Assembly: GCA_017480245.1 (NCBI GenBank)
Contig: JAFVBA010000024.1
Span: forward strand, 1 to 64,000
DNA from: Bacteroidales bacterium
Lineage (GTDB): Bacteria; Bacteroidota; Bacteroidia; Bacteroidales; P3
Direction of reading: 5' to 3'
Length of the DNA stretch: 64,000 nucleotides
Part shown: positions 38,413 through 47,361 of the stretch, one piece after another
Layout: each line of letters opens with the position of its first letter
Position numbering within the stretch: position 1 is the first letter of the stretch
Notes under the pieces: model-generated
Seen by the model: the letters and a program-made list of their open reading frames with translations, nothing else
Databases searched by the model: none
Told to the model about the DNA's origin: nothing
Position numbers and translations under genes: made by a program

Positions 38413-39576
38413 CTAATTGTTTTTAAAATAATATGAATACAAACTATCTACAAATCCTCTGTCAAATCCGTTTAATGTTGCTTCGGTAAAAAGCATCATA
38501 TAGCAATCTGCCTGTTTTATCTCTTTGTCAAAAGAAAATCCTTCGTCGGTTGTCTTTCTTGGTTCTTGACTGTCAGAATAGTAGATGTCATTATTGTAAT
38601 ACCAATACTGACTGTGTTGGAAATAATCGGCACCGAACCTCAACCAACACACATCCCAATAATATGAATCGGCCACTGTTATTATTGTAGGTCGGTTATT
38701 ATTGCCGTTACTGATGAATTCCGTTTTCGGATGGCACAACAACTGTTTTTTATTGTGAAAGATAAGATTCAGATTATCGTAATTGTCATTTTCGTCCGAC
38801 CAAACATTTTTATCAACTACGGAATAATCAACTTCAAACTTCGGCATATCGGAATATATCTTGTCAAAATATTTCACAAGTGAATCAACAACAAGTGTAA
38901 CGCAGTATTTATTCCAATGAATGCCAACCTTAGTGAAAAGAGGATACTTTACCTTATCTTTTAATGACATGATATAGGATTTATAATCTATAAACTCAAC
39001 TCCTTTTTCGGTAAAAGCTTTTACATATTCATCATAGTTAGTAGGATTTTGCTTAAGTTTAAAATATTTGTCGGGAATATACTCTTTATAATAGCATCCT
39101 TTGCCGGGAGCAAGTACAACAAGAAAGTATTTTCCTTCTTTTTTGATAGTATCCTGCAATTGTTTGATTTTTTCGCTCTTTTCGTCAATTACTTTCTGCC
39201 CTACATAATCATGACCCAACACTCCGTCCAAAATATTCAAGTCTTGGTACAAATAACCTTGCTTTCCGATAACAACATATCTGTTCATGGAAATATTAAA
39301 CAAAGAATAATGAACTTGATTTCTCAACCTAACCAAATCATTGTGAAATCCCACATTTTCATTACAATATTTTTCATATTGATTTTGGAAATCCGTACTG
39401 AAAACTTCCTTTGCCGAAAATTCGGGTTTGACTTCAGGTTGTTTCCATCCGCTAAGACTTTTACTTGTTATAAATCCGAAACAATAATTCATAAACGGCA
39501 GAATTAAAACAGCCAACAGAATTATATATAATATTATCTTAGTTTTTGTTGTCCTGTTTTCCATAGTATAATTCAT
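38413..39576 (-). CDS. AlgJ/AlgX-like SGNH acetyltransferase, copy 1
   Basis: A protein of about 387 residues with one N-terminal membrane anchor (about 12-32) and a periplasmic AlgJ/AlgX-like domain. Family-like motifs are ENVGFHNDLVRLRNQVHY, GKQGYLYQ, VLAPGKGCYYKEYIP, KVGIHWNKYC and VADSYYWD. The last corresponds to the SGNH GDS block and HWN to the DxHW block, but its Asp is replaced by Gly in KVGIHWN. Starts at 39576 (MNYTMENRT) and 39564 (MENRT) are both plausible; either overlaps the upstream gene by 26-38 bp. It is a tandem paralogue of the next gene and probably O-acetylates a surface glycan. Confidence 0.8.
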   Translation of the reverse strand: MNYTMENRTTKTKIILYIILLAVLILPFMNYCFGFITSKSLSGWKQPEVKPEFSAKEVFSTDFQNQYEKYCNENVGFHNDLVRLRNQVHYSLFNISMNRYVVIGKQGYLYQDLNILDGVLGHDYVGQKVIDEKSEKIKQLQDTIKKEGKYFLVVLAPGKGCYYKEYIPDKYFKLKQNPTNYDEYVKAFTEKGVEFIDYKSYIMSLKDKVKYPLFTKVGIHWNKYCVTLVVDSLVKYFDKIYSDMPKFEVDYSVVDKNVWSDENDNYDNLNLIFHNKKQLLCHPKTEFISNGNNNRPTIITVADSYYWDVCWLRFGADYFQHSQYWYYNNDIYYSDSQEPRKTTDEGFSFDKEIKQADCYMMLFTEATLNGFDRGFVDSLYSYYFKNN

Positions 39577-40678
39577 AGATTTTTTCCGTAAAACCGTTAT
39601 CCAAATCCAATGTTGTCGCATTGGTAAAAACCAATATCATAACATCGGCATCTGCTATCTCTTTTAATATATCTATCTTGTCAATTGTAGTCTTTTGTCT
39701 GCCGTCTGCAAAAGATACTTCGTTAAAATAATACCAATATTGCGAGTCTTGAAAATAATCTTTGTCAAAGTTCAGAAGAACAAGCGGCCAAATATACGAA
39801 TCTCCTACGAAAATACATTTCAATCTCTTGCCTTCCTTCTTTTGATAATGGAAATAAGGATGGGAAAGTTTCTCTTTTTTAGGCGGAAATATCAGGTTGG
39901 CACTCTCATAGCAATCATTTTCATTTTCCCATACAGAATAATCTTCAACAATGCTGTCCAAAACGACTTCAGGCATAAAGTCATATTTCTTATTGAAGTA
40001 TTTACTTAGTGAATCTATTACAAGATAACATCCATACTTATTATAATGAATACCGTATTTGGAATAAAGCGGCGCAATACCTTTTTGTTTCAATTCAATA
40101 AACCATTTGTCAAAATCAATGTAATTGACACCGTCTTTTTTAAAGTATTGCATATATTCTGTTTGCGGAGGAATTTTCTTTGGTACGTGAAGAAGATATG
40201 AAGGTATGTTTTCAGGGCAATAAGTTCCTTTTCCAGGGGCGCAGATAAACAAAAACTCTTTCCCCATCTTTGTTAAAGTATCCTGAATCATAAATATCTT
40301 ACGGCTTTCTTCCTTTTTATCCGCCCATATTGACGAATACATTCCGAATAAAGCGTTATAGATATACCCTTTCTCATAAACAGTATTATTTTTTCCTGCA
40401 ATAATTTTATCATTCAATATAACGTTGAAACAATAATAGTATATTTGATTGCGAAGTCTTATCAAATCATTGCGGAACTTCACTTTTTCATTATAATATG
40501 CCTCAAATTCCTGTTGAAACACACCGTCTAAAAGTACTTTTTTGTAAAGCAAAGGTTTTTTGGCTTCTTCTCTCCATCCGTTTAGCTGTTTGCTCGTATA
40601 AAAAGGCTTTATGCTACCCACACATAGCAGCAAAAGAACAAGAAGTAACAATATATACAAACCTTTCTTGGTTTTCAT
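39539..40678 (-). CDS. AlgJ/AlgX-like SGNH acetyltransferase, copy 2
   Basis: A 379-residue protein with an N-terminal anchor (about 5-22) and the same periplasmic domain as its downstream paralogue: EKVKFRNDLIRLRNQIYYY, CAPGKGTYCPENIP, KYGIHYNKYG and VGDSYIWP. The GDS serine is intact and GIHYN again lacks the usual Asp before His. The start at 40678 (MKTKKGLYILL) opens the membrane segment; an upstream extension to 40756 runs through the -7 element TATCTTTG (40709-40702). Gene order copy 2, copy 1, MBOAT suggests one polysaccharide O-acylation system with two different transferases. Confidence 0.8.
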   Translation of the reverse strand: MKTKKGLYILLLLVLLLLCVGSIKPFYTSKQLNGWREEAKKPLLYKKVLLDGVFQQEFEAYYNEKVKFRNDLIRLRNQIYYYCFNVILNDKIIAGKNNTVYEKGYIYNALFGMYSSIWADKKEESRKIFMIQDTLTKMGKEFLFICAPGKGTYCPENIPSYLLHVPKKIPPQTEYMQYFKKDGVNYIDFDKWFIELKQKGIAPLYSKYGIHYNKYGCYLVIDSLSKYFNKKYDFMPEVVLDSIVEDYSVWENENDCYESANLIFPPKKEKLSHPYFHYQKKEGKRLKCIFVGDSYIWPLVLLNFDKDYFQDSQYWYYFNEVSFADGRQKTTIDKIDILKEIADADVMILVFTNATTLDLDNGFTEKIYELYYGKQDNKN

Positions 40679-40701
40679 ATACTTAATATTAAACGGATTT
40701 G

Positions 40702-40709
40702 CAAAGATA
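40702..40709 (-). promoter_or_regulatory. -7 promoter element of the MBOAT/AlgJ-like operon
   Basis: TATCTTTG read leftward lies 24 bp upstream of the first gene's chosen start. Confidence 0.5.
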
Positions 40710-40780
40710 GTAATTTTAAGGCAATAATTTGAGGAATTACAAAATATTTTACTCAATTCTGTAAAACGTTTTCAAGAAAT

Positions 40781-40810
40781 AATTTTAAAAAACATAGGTT
40801 TTTTAAAATT
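40781..40810. repeat. 30-bp palindrome, single unit of the array family
   Basis: AATTTTAAAAAACATAGG followed by TTTTTTAAAATT is a near-perfect palindrome. The same units occur in the array at 47362-47458 (AACCTATGTTTT / AAAACATAGGTT). It sits about 75 bp upstream of the MBOAT/AlgJ-like operon promoter. Nothing else is seen in 40710-40900. Confidence 0.6.
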
Positions 40811-40900
40811 AATATCGTAAATTAATTTACTAATATCACAAAAGAAAATGCTTTTATGATATGCCGTTTCCGTCAAATCAGAAAAACATAAATTTTTTGC

Positions 40901-41335
40901 TTACTTCTTGCCCGTGTGTCCGAATCCTCCTGCGCCGCGCTCGGTATCTGACAATTCTTTTACCTCAACTATTTCCGCTGTTTCGTGTTTGGCTATTATC
41001 ATTTGCGCAATCCTTTCGCCCGAATTAACAATAAATTCCTCGTTAGAAAGATTCACCAACAGGATTTTTATTTCACCTCTATAATCTGCGTCAATTGTTC
41101 CGGGGGAATTAAGTACGGTTATCCCGTTTTTGAATGCTAAACCGCTGCGCGGACGTATCTGCGCCTCAAATCCTTTTTCCAATTCTATGAATAACCCTGT
41201 CGGAACCAAAACTCTTTGCATAGGTTTTAAAACTATCGGCTCCTCTATAAAGGCACGCAAATCCATTCCCGCAGATTGCTCCGTCTCGTATTTAGGAAGG
41301 GCGTTGTTACTTTTGTTAATTATCTTTAAAATCAT
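40901..41335 (-). CDS. dut: dUTP diphosphatase
   Basis: The 144-residue trimeric dUTPase converts dUTP to dUMP and PPi, keeping uracil out of DNA. All five motifs are present: [40 protein letters not shown] and the flexible C-terminal [12 protein letters not shown]. -7 TAATTTTG at 41364-41357, with a divergent promoter for rdgB beyond it. Confidence 0.95.
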   Translation of the reverse strand: MILKIINKSNNALPKYETEQSAGMDLRAFIEEPIVLKPMQRVLVPTGLFIELEKGFEAQIRPRSGLAFKNGITVLNSPGTIDADYRGEIKILLVNLSNEEFIVNSGERIAQMIIAKHETAEIVEVKELSDTERGAGGFGHTGKK

Positions 41336-41356
41336 AGTATCTGCATTTTAGTTTTG

Positions 41357-41364
41357 CAAAATTA
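41357..41364 (-). promoter_or_regulatory. -7 promoter element of dut
   Basis: TAATTTTG read leftward, 22 bp upstream of the dut start codon. Confidence 0.5.
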
Positions 41365-41452
41365 CAAAGAATAAATTAATAATCTGTAATGAATTTGCAA
41401 AAAGACAAATAAATAACTTGAAAAGAAATATAAGAATTTTAGTTTTTTATCG

Positions 41453-41460
41453 TAATTTTG
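41453..41460 (+). promoter_or_regulatory. -7 promoter element of rdgB
   Basis: TAATTTTG followed by C lies 26 bp upstream of the rdgB start codon and faces away from dut. Confidence 0.5.
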
Positions 41461-41486
41461 CAACTTATTGAAAAAACATAACGGAT

Positions 41487-42065
41487 ATGAGACAGATAAT
41501 TTTCGCAACGCATAACAAACACAAAACTGAGGAAATTCAGCAGTTGGTAAAAGATAAAATAGAGATTGTTTCGCTTGACAGTTTGGGAGAAAGAAAAGAT
41601 ATTCCTGAAACGGGCGATACCCTTAAAGAAAATGCACGTCAAAAGGCAGCGTATGTATATGAAAAATACGGCAAAGACTGTTTTGCAGACGATACGGGGC
41701 TTGAAGTGGATGCTTTAGGCGGACGACCAGGCGTTTATTCGGCAAGATATGCAGGAGAAAAGTGCAGTTTTGATGACAATATTGACAAACTGCTTGACGA
41801 ATTGGAGGGGAAAACCAACCGCAAGGCACGTTTCCGTACGGTTATCTGTCTTATAGAGAACGGAAAGGAGAAATATTTTGAGGGAGAGTGCAACGGAGTT
41901 ATCACAACCGAGCGTTACGGCAAAAAAGGCTTCGGTTACGACCCTGTATTCATACCTGACGACCACGGAGAGAGTTTTGCCGAGATGAGCGGGGAGGATA
42001 AAAACAAGATTTCCCACAGAGGCATCGCCACCAGGAAACTTATCAATTACCTTTTGAAAAAATAA
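41487..42065 (+). CDS. rdgB: Non-canonical purine NTP pyrophosphatase (RdgB/HAM1)
   Basis: A 192-residue cytosolic house-cleaning enzyme that hydrolyses dITP, XTP and similar to monophosphates. Motifs: FATHNKHKTEEI at the N-terminus, DDTGLEVDALGGRPGVYSAR with the catalytic acids, KGFGYDPVF and ISHRGIATRKL at the C-terminus. It lies back to back with dut, so two nucleotide-pool sanitisers share an intergenic region. A DUF2148 gene follows after 6 bp. Confidence 0.95.
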   Translation: MRQIIFATHNKHKTEEIQQLVKDKIEIVSLDSLGERKDIPETGDTLKENARQKAAYVYEKYGKDCFADDTGLEVDALGGRPGVYSARYAGEKCSFDDNIDKLLDELEGKTNRKARFRTVICLIENGKEKYFEGECNGVITTERYGKKGFGYDPVFIPDDHGESFAEMSGEDKNKISHRGIATRKLINYLLKK

Positions 42066-42071
42066 TCCGTT

Positions 42072-42605
42072 ATGTTGAGAGAAGAGGATTTTAATGAGGA
42101 ATATCTTTTGTCTGTTGCCAAGAAAATGGCGGTTGCGGCAAGGACTGCTCCCAAGGCAAGGGGAACAGACAATTTGGTTATCCGTATTTGCCGAGGTGAG
42201 GAGATAAAACAGATTTCCGAGCAGTTGGTTAAAGATTACGAACAGACCAATCAAACTGAACAATTCCTTTTAAGAGATTCGCAGAATATACTTTCGGCGC
42301 CTTATATTGTGTTAATAGCAACAAGAAATAAGGTTTTGGGACTGAATTGCGGCTATTGCGGATTTGCTACTTGCGCAGAAAAAAATCAAACTAACAAAAA
42401 CGTTCCGTGTTTTTTCAATTCGGAAGATTTAGGTCTGGCAATAGGCTCGGCAGTGTCGGTTGCTGCGGATTCAAGAGTGGATTCCCGCGTGATGTTTTCG
42501 GCAGGCAGGGCAGCGTCAAGGCTTAATATGGCAGAAGATTGCGTTCAGTGTTTGGCAATATCACTTAGTGCCACGGCAAAAAACCCATTCTTTGACAGGA
42601 AATAA
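42072..42605 (+). CDS. DUF2148 ferredoxin-like domain protein
   Basis: A 177-residue cytosolic protein. The N-terminus MAVAARTAPKARGTDNL is typical of the family. The Cys motif CGYCGFATCAEK plus a later CVQCL suggest a metal or Fe-S site. Glycine/alanine-rich IGSAVSVAADSRVDSRVMFS resembles a nitroreductase-like fold. The reaction is unknown. The 6-bp gap to rdgB indicates cotranscription. A terminator follows at 42631-42668. Confidence 0.85.
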   Translation: MLREEDFNEEYLLSVAKKMAVAARTAPKARGTDNLVIRICRGEEIKQISEQLVKDYEQTNQTEQFLLRDSQNILSAPYIVLIATRNKVLGLNCGYCGFATCAEKNQTNKNVPCFFNSEDLGLAIGSAVSVAADSRVDSRVMFSAGRAASRLNMAEDCVQCLAISLSATAKNPFFDRK

Positions 42606-42630
42606 GAAATAAAGATAATATATTTTGAAA

Positions 42631-42668
42631 AGACGGCACAAAGTTTAATATTTACTCTGTGCCGTCTT
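42631..42668. terminator. Bidirectional terminator
   Basis: AGACGGCACA (42631-42640) and TGTGCCGTCT (42658-42667) form a perfect 10-bp stem, with A tract on the left and T/A on the right. It separates convergent operons. Confidence 0.85.
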
Positions 42669-42686
42669 ATATATATTACCGCTATG

Positions 42687-43586
42687 TTACCAAAGTTGGT
42701 TAGGATAAGTACCTTTGTCAATCAATTTTAAGATTTTATTCATCACGTCAGGCTTATCCTCTTTGTAAGTTACGCCGAACCACGCCGCATCACTTGACAA
42801 AACTTTCATTTTTGCAGTCTTGTTTTGCAGAAGTTGATTGACAACAAAAGGAATAAAGTATTCGGCTTTAAGATTGGTCATTGCATCACCTTTTAAAAAA
42901 GCTGTAAATCCGTCTTCAGTGTATTTGAAAAAGTCAGGCGTGAATCCGAAGAAATTCATTGACACCAAAGCATCGGTATCTAACTTATGCTTTTGTCCGT
43001 TTTCCTCATACTCGGCGCCGTCTGCGGTTTTAGCGATACTTGTCCGCTCAACGATTGTCTGCAAACAGTCTTCTCTATCCTTAGTGCAGACACCTCTTGA
43101 AACAGTTCCGAAATCGGAAAGGGTATTTTTCAATTTGTAAGCAACCATTGAGTATGCACCGTGCTTTCCTTCGCATTCGGTGAGATATTTTGCCATAACC
43201 TCGTAGGCTTCTTTGCCGTAGAAATCATCGGCATTGATAACGGCAAACGGTTCTTTGATATTATCTTTTGCCATTAACACTGCGTGAGCCGTTCCCCACG
43301 GTTTAACTCTTCCTTCAGGGACATTGAACCCTTCAGGTAACTTATCCAAAGATTGATATACGTATTCCACAGGCATATTGTACCTTTCGGAATTATTGAT
43401 TTTCTCAAACGCTTCAGCGAAGTCTTTTCTTATGACAAAGACTACCTTACCGAATCCTGCACGTTTGGCATCGTAAATGGAATAATCCAAAATGCTTTCA
43501 TTGTTAGGGCCGACTCCGTCCATTTGTTTCAATGCTCCGTAACGCGACCCCATACCTGCCGCTAATACTAATAATGTTGGTTTCAT
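42687..43586 (-). CDS. Sugar-1-phosphate nucleotidyltransferase
   Basis: A 299-residue Rossmann-like nucleotidyltransferase. The N-terminal LAAGMGSRYGALKQMDGVGP is the nucleotide-binding signature, and FAVINADDFYGKEAYE contains the metal-binding Asp. The C-terminus lacks a left-handed beta-helix. Homologues in Bacteroidetes sit next to GalK/NahK-type kinases and act as UTP-sugar-1-phosphate uridylyltransferase-like enzymes. Here it follows galK by 13 bp, so it probably activates Gal-1-P or Glc-1-P. The exact sugar is inferred. Confidence 0.85.
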   Translation of the reverse strand: MKPTLLVLAAGMGSRYGALKQMDGVGPNNESILDYSIYDAKRAGFGKVVFVIRKDFAEAFEKINNSERYNMPVEYVYQSLDKLPEGFNVPEGRVKPWGTAHAVLMAKDNIKEPFAVINADDFYGKEAYEVMAKYLTECEGKHGAYSMVAYKLKNTLSDFGTVSRGVCTKDREDCLQTIVERTSIAKTADGAEYEENGQKHKLDTDALVSMNFFGFTPDFFKYTEDGFTAFLKGDAMTNLKAEYFIPFVVNQLLQNKTAKMKVLSSDAAWFGVTYKEDKPDVMNKILKLIDKGTYPNQLW

Positions 43587-43599
43587 TGTTTATTGATTT

Positions 43600-44748
43600 T
43601 TATTTGATTTTTCTTGCACCGTCCGAAATAATTACGTCATACACTTTAGGTTCATGGGCAAATTTTTCTTTGAATTGAGATTTCGCCGTCCGGATAAACG
43701 CTTCGTAAAGATTGTCTTTTACTAAATTAATCGTACAACCTCCGAAACCTCCGCCCATAACACGCGAACCTGTAACGCCTTCTTGTTTTGCTATGTCATT
43801 AAGGAAATCCAACTCCTCACAACTTACTTCGTACTGCTTACTCATACCGTTGTGTGTTTCAAACATACACTTGCCTACCGTGTCATAGTCATTGCGTTCA
43901 AGGGCATCGCAAACCGTCAGCACACGTTGCTTTTCCCCGATAACGTATTGCGCACGCATATAATCCTCCTGAGAAATCCTATCTTTAACTTCTTCAAGCA
44001 TCGGCATGGTTGCATCACTTAAGAAAACGACTTGCGGATTCCTTGCCCTAATCTCAGCACACACTCTCTCGCAAGACTCTCTGCGTTTGTTATATGCCGA
44101 AGAAGCCAACTCATGTTTGACACAAGTGTCTAAAAGTACGAGTTTATAACCTTGAGGATTGAAAGGAAAATACTCATATTCCATAGTTGCACAATTCAAT
44201 CGGATAAGAGAATTCTTTTTCCCGAAAACAGAGGCGAATTGGTCCATAATACCGCATTTAACTCCGCAATAATTGTGTTCGGTTGCCTGTCCGATGTATG
44301 CAAGTAAGAGTTTATCCAATCCTAAAGCGAACATATCGTTCAGAGCGTATGCAAAACAACTCTCAAGTGCCGCCGAAGAAGACATACCTGCCCCAAGGGG
44401 AACATCTCCTGCGAACACAGCGTCAAAACCTTTCACTTCAAGACCTTTTTTCTTGATTTCCCTTACCACACCGAAGATATATTTAGCCCAAGAAAGCGAC
44501 GGAATATCATTTTCTTCCGTACCGAACTGCGCATTTTCGTTATAATCAACGGAAAATACCCTTACCTTGTCCGTATTATTGGGATAAACGGCTGCATATA
44601 TACCTTTGTCTATCGCACCCGGGAAAACAAATCCGCCGTTGTAGTCCGTATGCTCTCCGATTAAGTTAATCCTGCCCGGAGATGTGTATAAATAATATTC
44701 TTTTCCGAAAAGACTGCTGAATTTTTCAGTGATAATATTTGTATTCAT
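43600..44748 (-). CDS. galK: Galactokinase
   Basis: A 382-residue GHMP kinase making galactose-1-phosphate with ATP. Signatures: SPGRINLIGEHTDYNGGFVFP at the N-terminus, the ATP loop PLGAGMSSSAALESC, catalytic Asp in CGIMDQFAS, and GSRVMGGGFGGCT near the C-terminus. It is the middle gene of a leftward operon: GH16-like lipoprotein, galK, nucleotidyltransferase (gaps of 13 bp). It connects with galM and the transporters at 17-19 kb and 60-62 kb. Confidence 0.95.
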   Translation of the reverse strand: MNTNIITEKFSSLFGKEYYLYTSPGRINLIGEHTDYNGGFVFPGAIDKGIYAAVYPNNTDKVRVFSVDYNENAQFGTEENDIPSLSWAKYIFGVVREIKKKGLEVKGFDAVFAGDVPLGAGMSSSAALESCFAYALNDMFALGLDKLLLAYIGQATEHNYCGVKCGIMDQFASVFGKKNSLIRLNCATMEYEYFPFNPQGYKLVLLDTCVKHELASSAYNKRRESCERVCAEIRARNPQVVFLSDATMPMLEEVKDRISQEDYMRAQYVIGEKQRVLTVCDALERNDYDTVGKCMFETHNGMSKQYEVSCEELDFLNDIAKQEGVTGSRVMGGGFGGCTINLVKDNLYEAFIRTAKSQFKEKFAHEPKVYDVIISDGARKIK

Positions 44749-44761
44749 CTTTTTAATATTT

Positions 44762-46699
44762 TTATTCTACAATAAGTTCATATAACACGCCTTTTGTATC
44801 TTTGGAAGAGTAAGGTAAAAGACCTTGTTCAAAGATTATCGGCGGCCAATACTCAGAATAATGATATTCCTGCGTAATTACAGGCACCATTTGGTTATTT
44901 GGTATTGATGTAAATTCGTCTGACATATACCCTACCACTGTTAAATGTTCCAAATCCTTACCTATGTACCATATTATCTCTGTCGGTTTCCATTCTATCA
45001 CATAATAATAAAACGGTTCTGAAAAAATATCCGCCGAAACCTCAACTCTTGAAGTCAGATTGCGGGAGTTTTCATTCCAACGGTTATATGTAAATGTTTT
45101 ATCTTTATATTGTTTTTCAAATAACATATTTTTTTTTATGAAATCATTGTCTGCGTCTGCCAAATCCCAATTTGTAGCTGCGAAAACGAATTTATGATTG
45201 TTTCTTATCTCTTTTGGCGAAGGGTTTTCCTTATTTTGAGCCGGCCAATATGGCGATGTTTTTATCATCTCTATATCAATCTCGGAATAATTGGTTTTAT
45301 TAACCCTTTGAGTTTCGTTTTCATTGTAATTTTCCTTTACATAACCTTTCTTACTTTCCCTTCTGCTGTTCCATTCGGCAGTATTTTGAAAAACAAGCCA
45401 CGCTGCATTTGTCAGACCGTTCCAAATACCGTTTTTATTCAACATCTCTGGGAATTTAATCTTGTAAATAAATTTGCCGTAAGTGAATCCCACACGTCCT
45501 TTTATGCCTACATTTTCTTTTTTTGCCGTCTTTATGTCCGTATTTGCAGGATTAAAAATCTCTATTGCAGAACCGTTGCAACGTATATTCTTGCCAGGGT
45601 AATTGGTTATAAAAGGATGAATATTCAATGTAGGATATGGTGTTTGAAGAGAAAACTCCGCTAATGTATCATAGTCTGCAATAGTTTGAACTTGCTTTAT
45701 ATAACGGGCAGTATTGATGTTATGATAATATTCCTCAAATTGTGCATAACGGTATAATGAATCCGTATTACCTACCTTGTTGTTATCGGGAAAAACTTTG
45801 AAATCATAATAAGGATATGCCGCACGGTTGATATAAACCCCTTTGGAAACGTCAAATCTTGCCCTTGCTTTCAACTGTTTGGAAGAAACAACGGTATATA
45901 CTCCCTTTATCTTTTTGCCATCTTTGTTAAGGAAATAATCAAACGGATTGACAAAAAGAGAATCTTTGGTTTTTGCAATATTTTTTATGTACTCAGGAAT
46001 TTGTTTCAAGGCTTGCTCCTCTGCAACCACCAACATAAATTCATAATTACCCACACGGGCATTGCGTCTTTCTCTGCGGTTGGTAGCACCCTGTTGATTG
46101 CGGGTATTTTCCATGTTCCACATCAAATCTTTGTACATCTGCTCTTCCAAAGGTACATTGTTTTCTTCTGCCTTCTTCTTAATAACTTCATACCATTGTT
46201 TGTCGGCGTTTATAACCCTGAATCCATCTTCTATAGTCTTGTCCGTATATTGATTAGGGAAGTCATCACCGAAATATTTTCTTTCATTACGGGGATTACT
46301 TACTATTTTGAAACTGTCTTTAACGGTATTTGTCTTTACCAATTTAAACTCCGTATCTGTATCTTCCCAAGAACCGTAGAAATTTTCATAACTTAATGGA
46401 TGGCTGTCTTCAAAAGCATAAGAGATATTTTGCCAGAATATTTTGTAATAATACTTTTTGTTTTCCTTATTGTCAATAGTAAATGTAAATTCAAAAACAG
46501 AGTCTTTAGAAGGCAAAGACAATCCCTCAAAAACAGAATTGGTCATATCAAAATCCATCTGTACAATTGTCTTGTCTTGTAATTTTTCAGTCTTTCTGCC
46601 ATTTGTTACTATGGGGTCAAAGGCCGTAATAATATTATCTTGTTTGCAGCCGCTTAGTACAAAAATAATGAAAATAATATATAAAACCCTCTTTATCAT
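44762..46699 (-). CDS. Lipoprotein with GH16-like C-terminal domain
   Basis: A 645-residue lipoprotein (VLSGCKQD lipobox, Cys18). The N-terminal half (about 20-370) is a beta-rich region I do not recognise. The C-terminal part (about 395-640) looks like a GH16/concanavalin-type domain: RVGFTYGKFIYKIKFPEM, NYSEIDIEM near residue 471 matching the non-bulge ExDxE catalytic motif, and YYYVIEWKPTEIIWYIG matching the strand before the end. GH16 enzymes cleave beta-glucans, galactans or agars. The operon with galK favours a galactose-containing substrate, which is an inference. -7 TAATTTTG at 46732-46725. Confidence 0.72.
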   Translation of the reverse strand: MIKRVLYIIFIIFVLSGCKQDNIITAFDPIVTNGRKTEKLQDKTIVQMDFDMTNSVFEGLSLPSKDSVFEFTFTIDNKENKKYYYKIFWQNISYAFEDSHPLSYENFYGSWEDTDTEFKLVKTNTVKDSFKIVSNPRNERKYFGDDFPNQYTDKTIEDGFRVINADKQWYEVIKKKAEENNVPLEEQMYKDLMWNMENTRNQQGATNRRERRNARVGNYEFMLVVAEEQALKQIPEYIKNIAKTKDSLFVNPFDYFLNKDGKKIKGVYTVVSSKQLKARARFDVSKGVYINRAAYPYYDFKVFPDNNKVGNTDSLYRYAQFEEYYHNINTARYIKQVQTIADYDTLAEFSLQTPYPTLNIHPFITNYPGKNIRCNGSAIEIFNPANTDIKTAKKENVGIKGRVGFTYGKFIYKIKFPEMLNKNGIWNGLTNAAWLVFQNTAEWNSRRESKKGYVKENYNENETQRVNKTNYSEIDIEMIKTSPYWPAQNKENPSPKEIRNNHKFVFAATNWDLADADNDFIKKNMLFEKQYKDKTFTYNRWNENSRNLTSRVEVSADIFSEPFYYYVIEWKPTEIIWYIGKDLEHLTVVGYMSDEFTSIPNNQMVPVITQEYHYSEYWPPIIFEQGLLPYSSKDTKGVLYELIVE

Positions 46700-46724
46700 T
46701 TGCTTTCTATGTTATTTTATTTTG

Positions 46725-46732
46725 CAAAATTA
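46725..46732 (-). promoter_or_regulatory. -7 promoter element of the GH16/galK operon
   Basis: TAATTTTG read leftward matches TAnnTTTG, 26 bp upstream of the GH16-like gene. Confidence 0.5.
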
Positions 46733-46797
46733 ATAAAATAATATGTAATAACAAAATTCAGAGTAGTAATGATTTACAAATAAACTATCATTTCTGT

Positions 46798-47028
46798 CTA
46801 TTGTGTATTGGTTTGCTTATTTGTTTGTAGGGATATATCTTGGGAAATGTCGTCAAAAAAATTGTGATTCAACGCCTTTGATATCCGTTTTAATAAAGTA
46901 ATATCCATATTCTCCTTTTTAAGAATACGGTATGTATTGGAAAGTTCGCTCCCTATGGTATCGGAAAGTTGTTCTACGGAAACATTGTTTTGTTTCATCA
47001 CCTCTTTAATTTTGTCTCCTATATGCAT
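46798..47028 (-). CDS. Small XRE-type helix-turn-helix protein (paralogue B)
   Basis: A 76-residue protein, MHIGDKIKEVMKQNNVSVEQ, with HTH helices LSDTIG and SNTYRILKK, the conserved LLKRISKALNHNFFDDIS and a Gln/Thr/Asn-rich tail. The recognition-helix region differs from paralogues A and D, so targets probably differ. It lies at the end of the transcript carrying structured RNA copy B, 58 nt after the pseudoknot. Confidence 0.8.
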   Translation of the reverse strand: MHIGDKIKEVMKQNNVSVEQLSDTIGSELSNTYRILKKENMDITLLKRISKALNHNFFDDISQDISLQTNKQTNTQ

Positions 47029-47086
47029 AAATTCTTCACTCTTTTTGTGCCGTAAGTTCCTATTGACACTTATTCGTATAACAGAA

Positions 47087-47297
47087 ACGTGGAACTTAAT
47101 TCATACATCTGAGAAGAAGGCCCTGAGAATACCATAAGGATCAGACATATTTTAATAGTAGAACCACGTAGAACATTTGCTCTACTACTCAATATTTGCC
47201 CCTTATAAATAGAAAAGTTTCTCAGGCTTTTCTTCGCAAATACCAAGAATAACGCTTCTTTATTTTCACTTGGCAAAGGACGTTCCCTTTGGTTATC
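47087..47297 (-). ncRNA. Pseudoknotted structured RNA (copy B), leader of XRE paralogue
   Basis: Leftward RNA: a 5' hairpin (CCAAAGG/CCTTTG around 47291-47273), then GAAGCGTTATTCTT, GAAGAA and CCTGAGAA (47226-47219). These pair with TTCTCAGG (47129-47122), TTCTTC and GAAT. The enclosed AGTAG/CTACT arm holds a GTAGA/TCTAC hairpin (47185-47168). ACGTGG (47169-47164) is complementary to CCACGT (47092-47087) outside the stem, completing the pseudoknot. Against copy A the stem GAAGAA/TTCTTC is a full compensatory replacement, while GCCTGAGAA, GTATTCTCAGG and AAGTTCCACGTTT are unchanged. -7 TATCTTTG at 47310-47303. Confidence 0.72.
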
Positions 47298-47302
47298 GGA
47301 TG

Positions 47303-47310
47303 CAAAGATA
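47303..47310 (-). promoter_or_regulatory. -7 promoter element of RNA copy B / XRE gene
   Basis: TATCTTTG read leftward matches TAnnTTTG. A TTG about 21 bp upstream fits the -33 element. Confidence 0.65.
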
Positions 47311-47361
47311 AGAAAATTTAAGTAATTGCAATTGCATTAAATAAAATTCTTTTTTGAAGAC

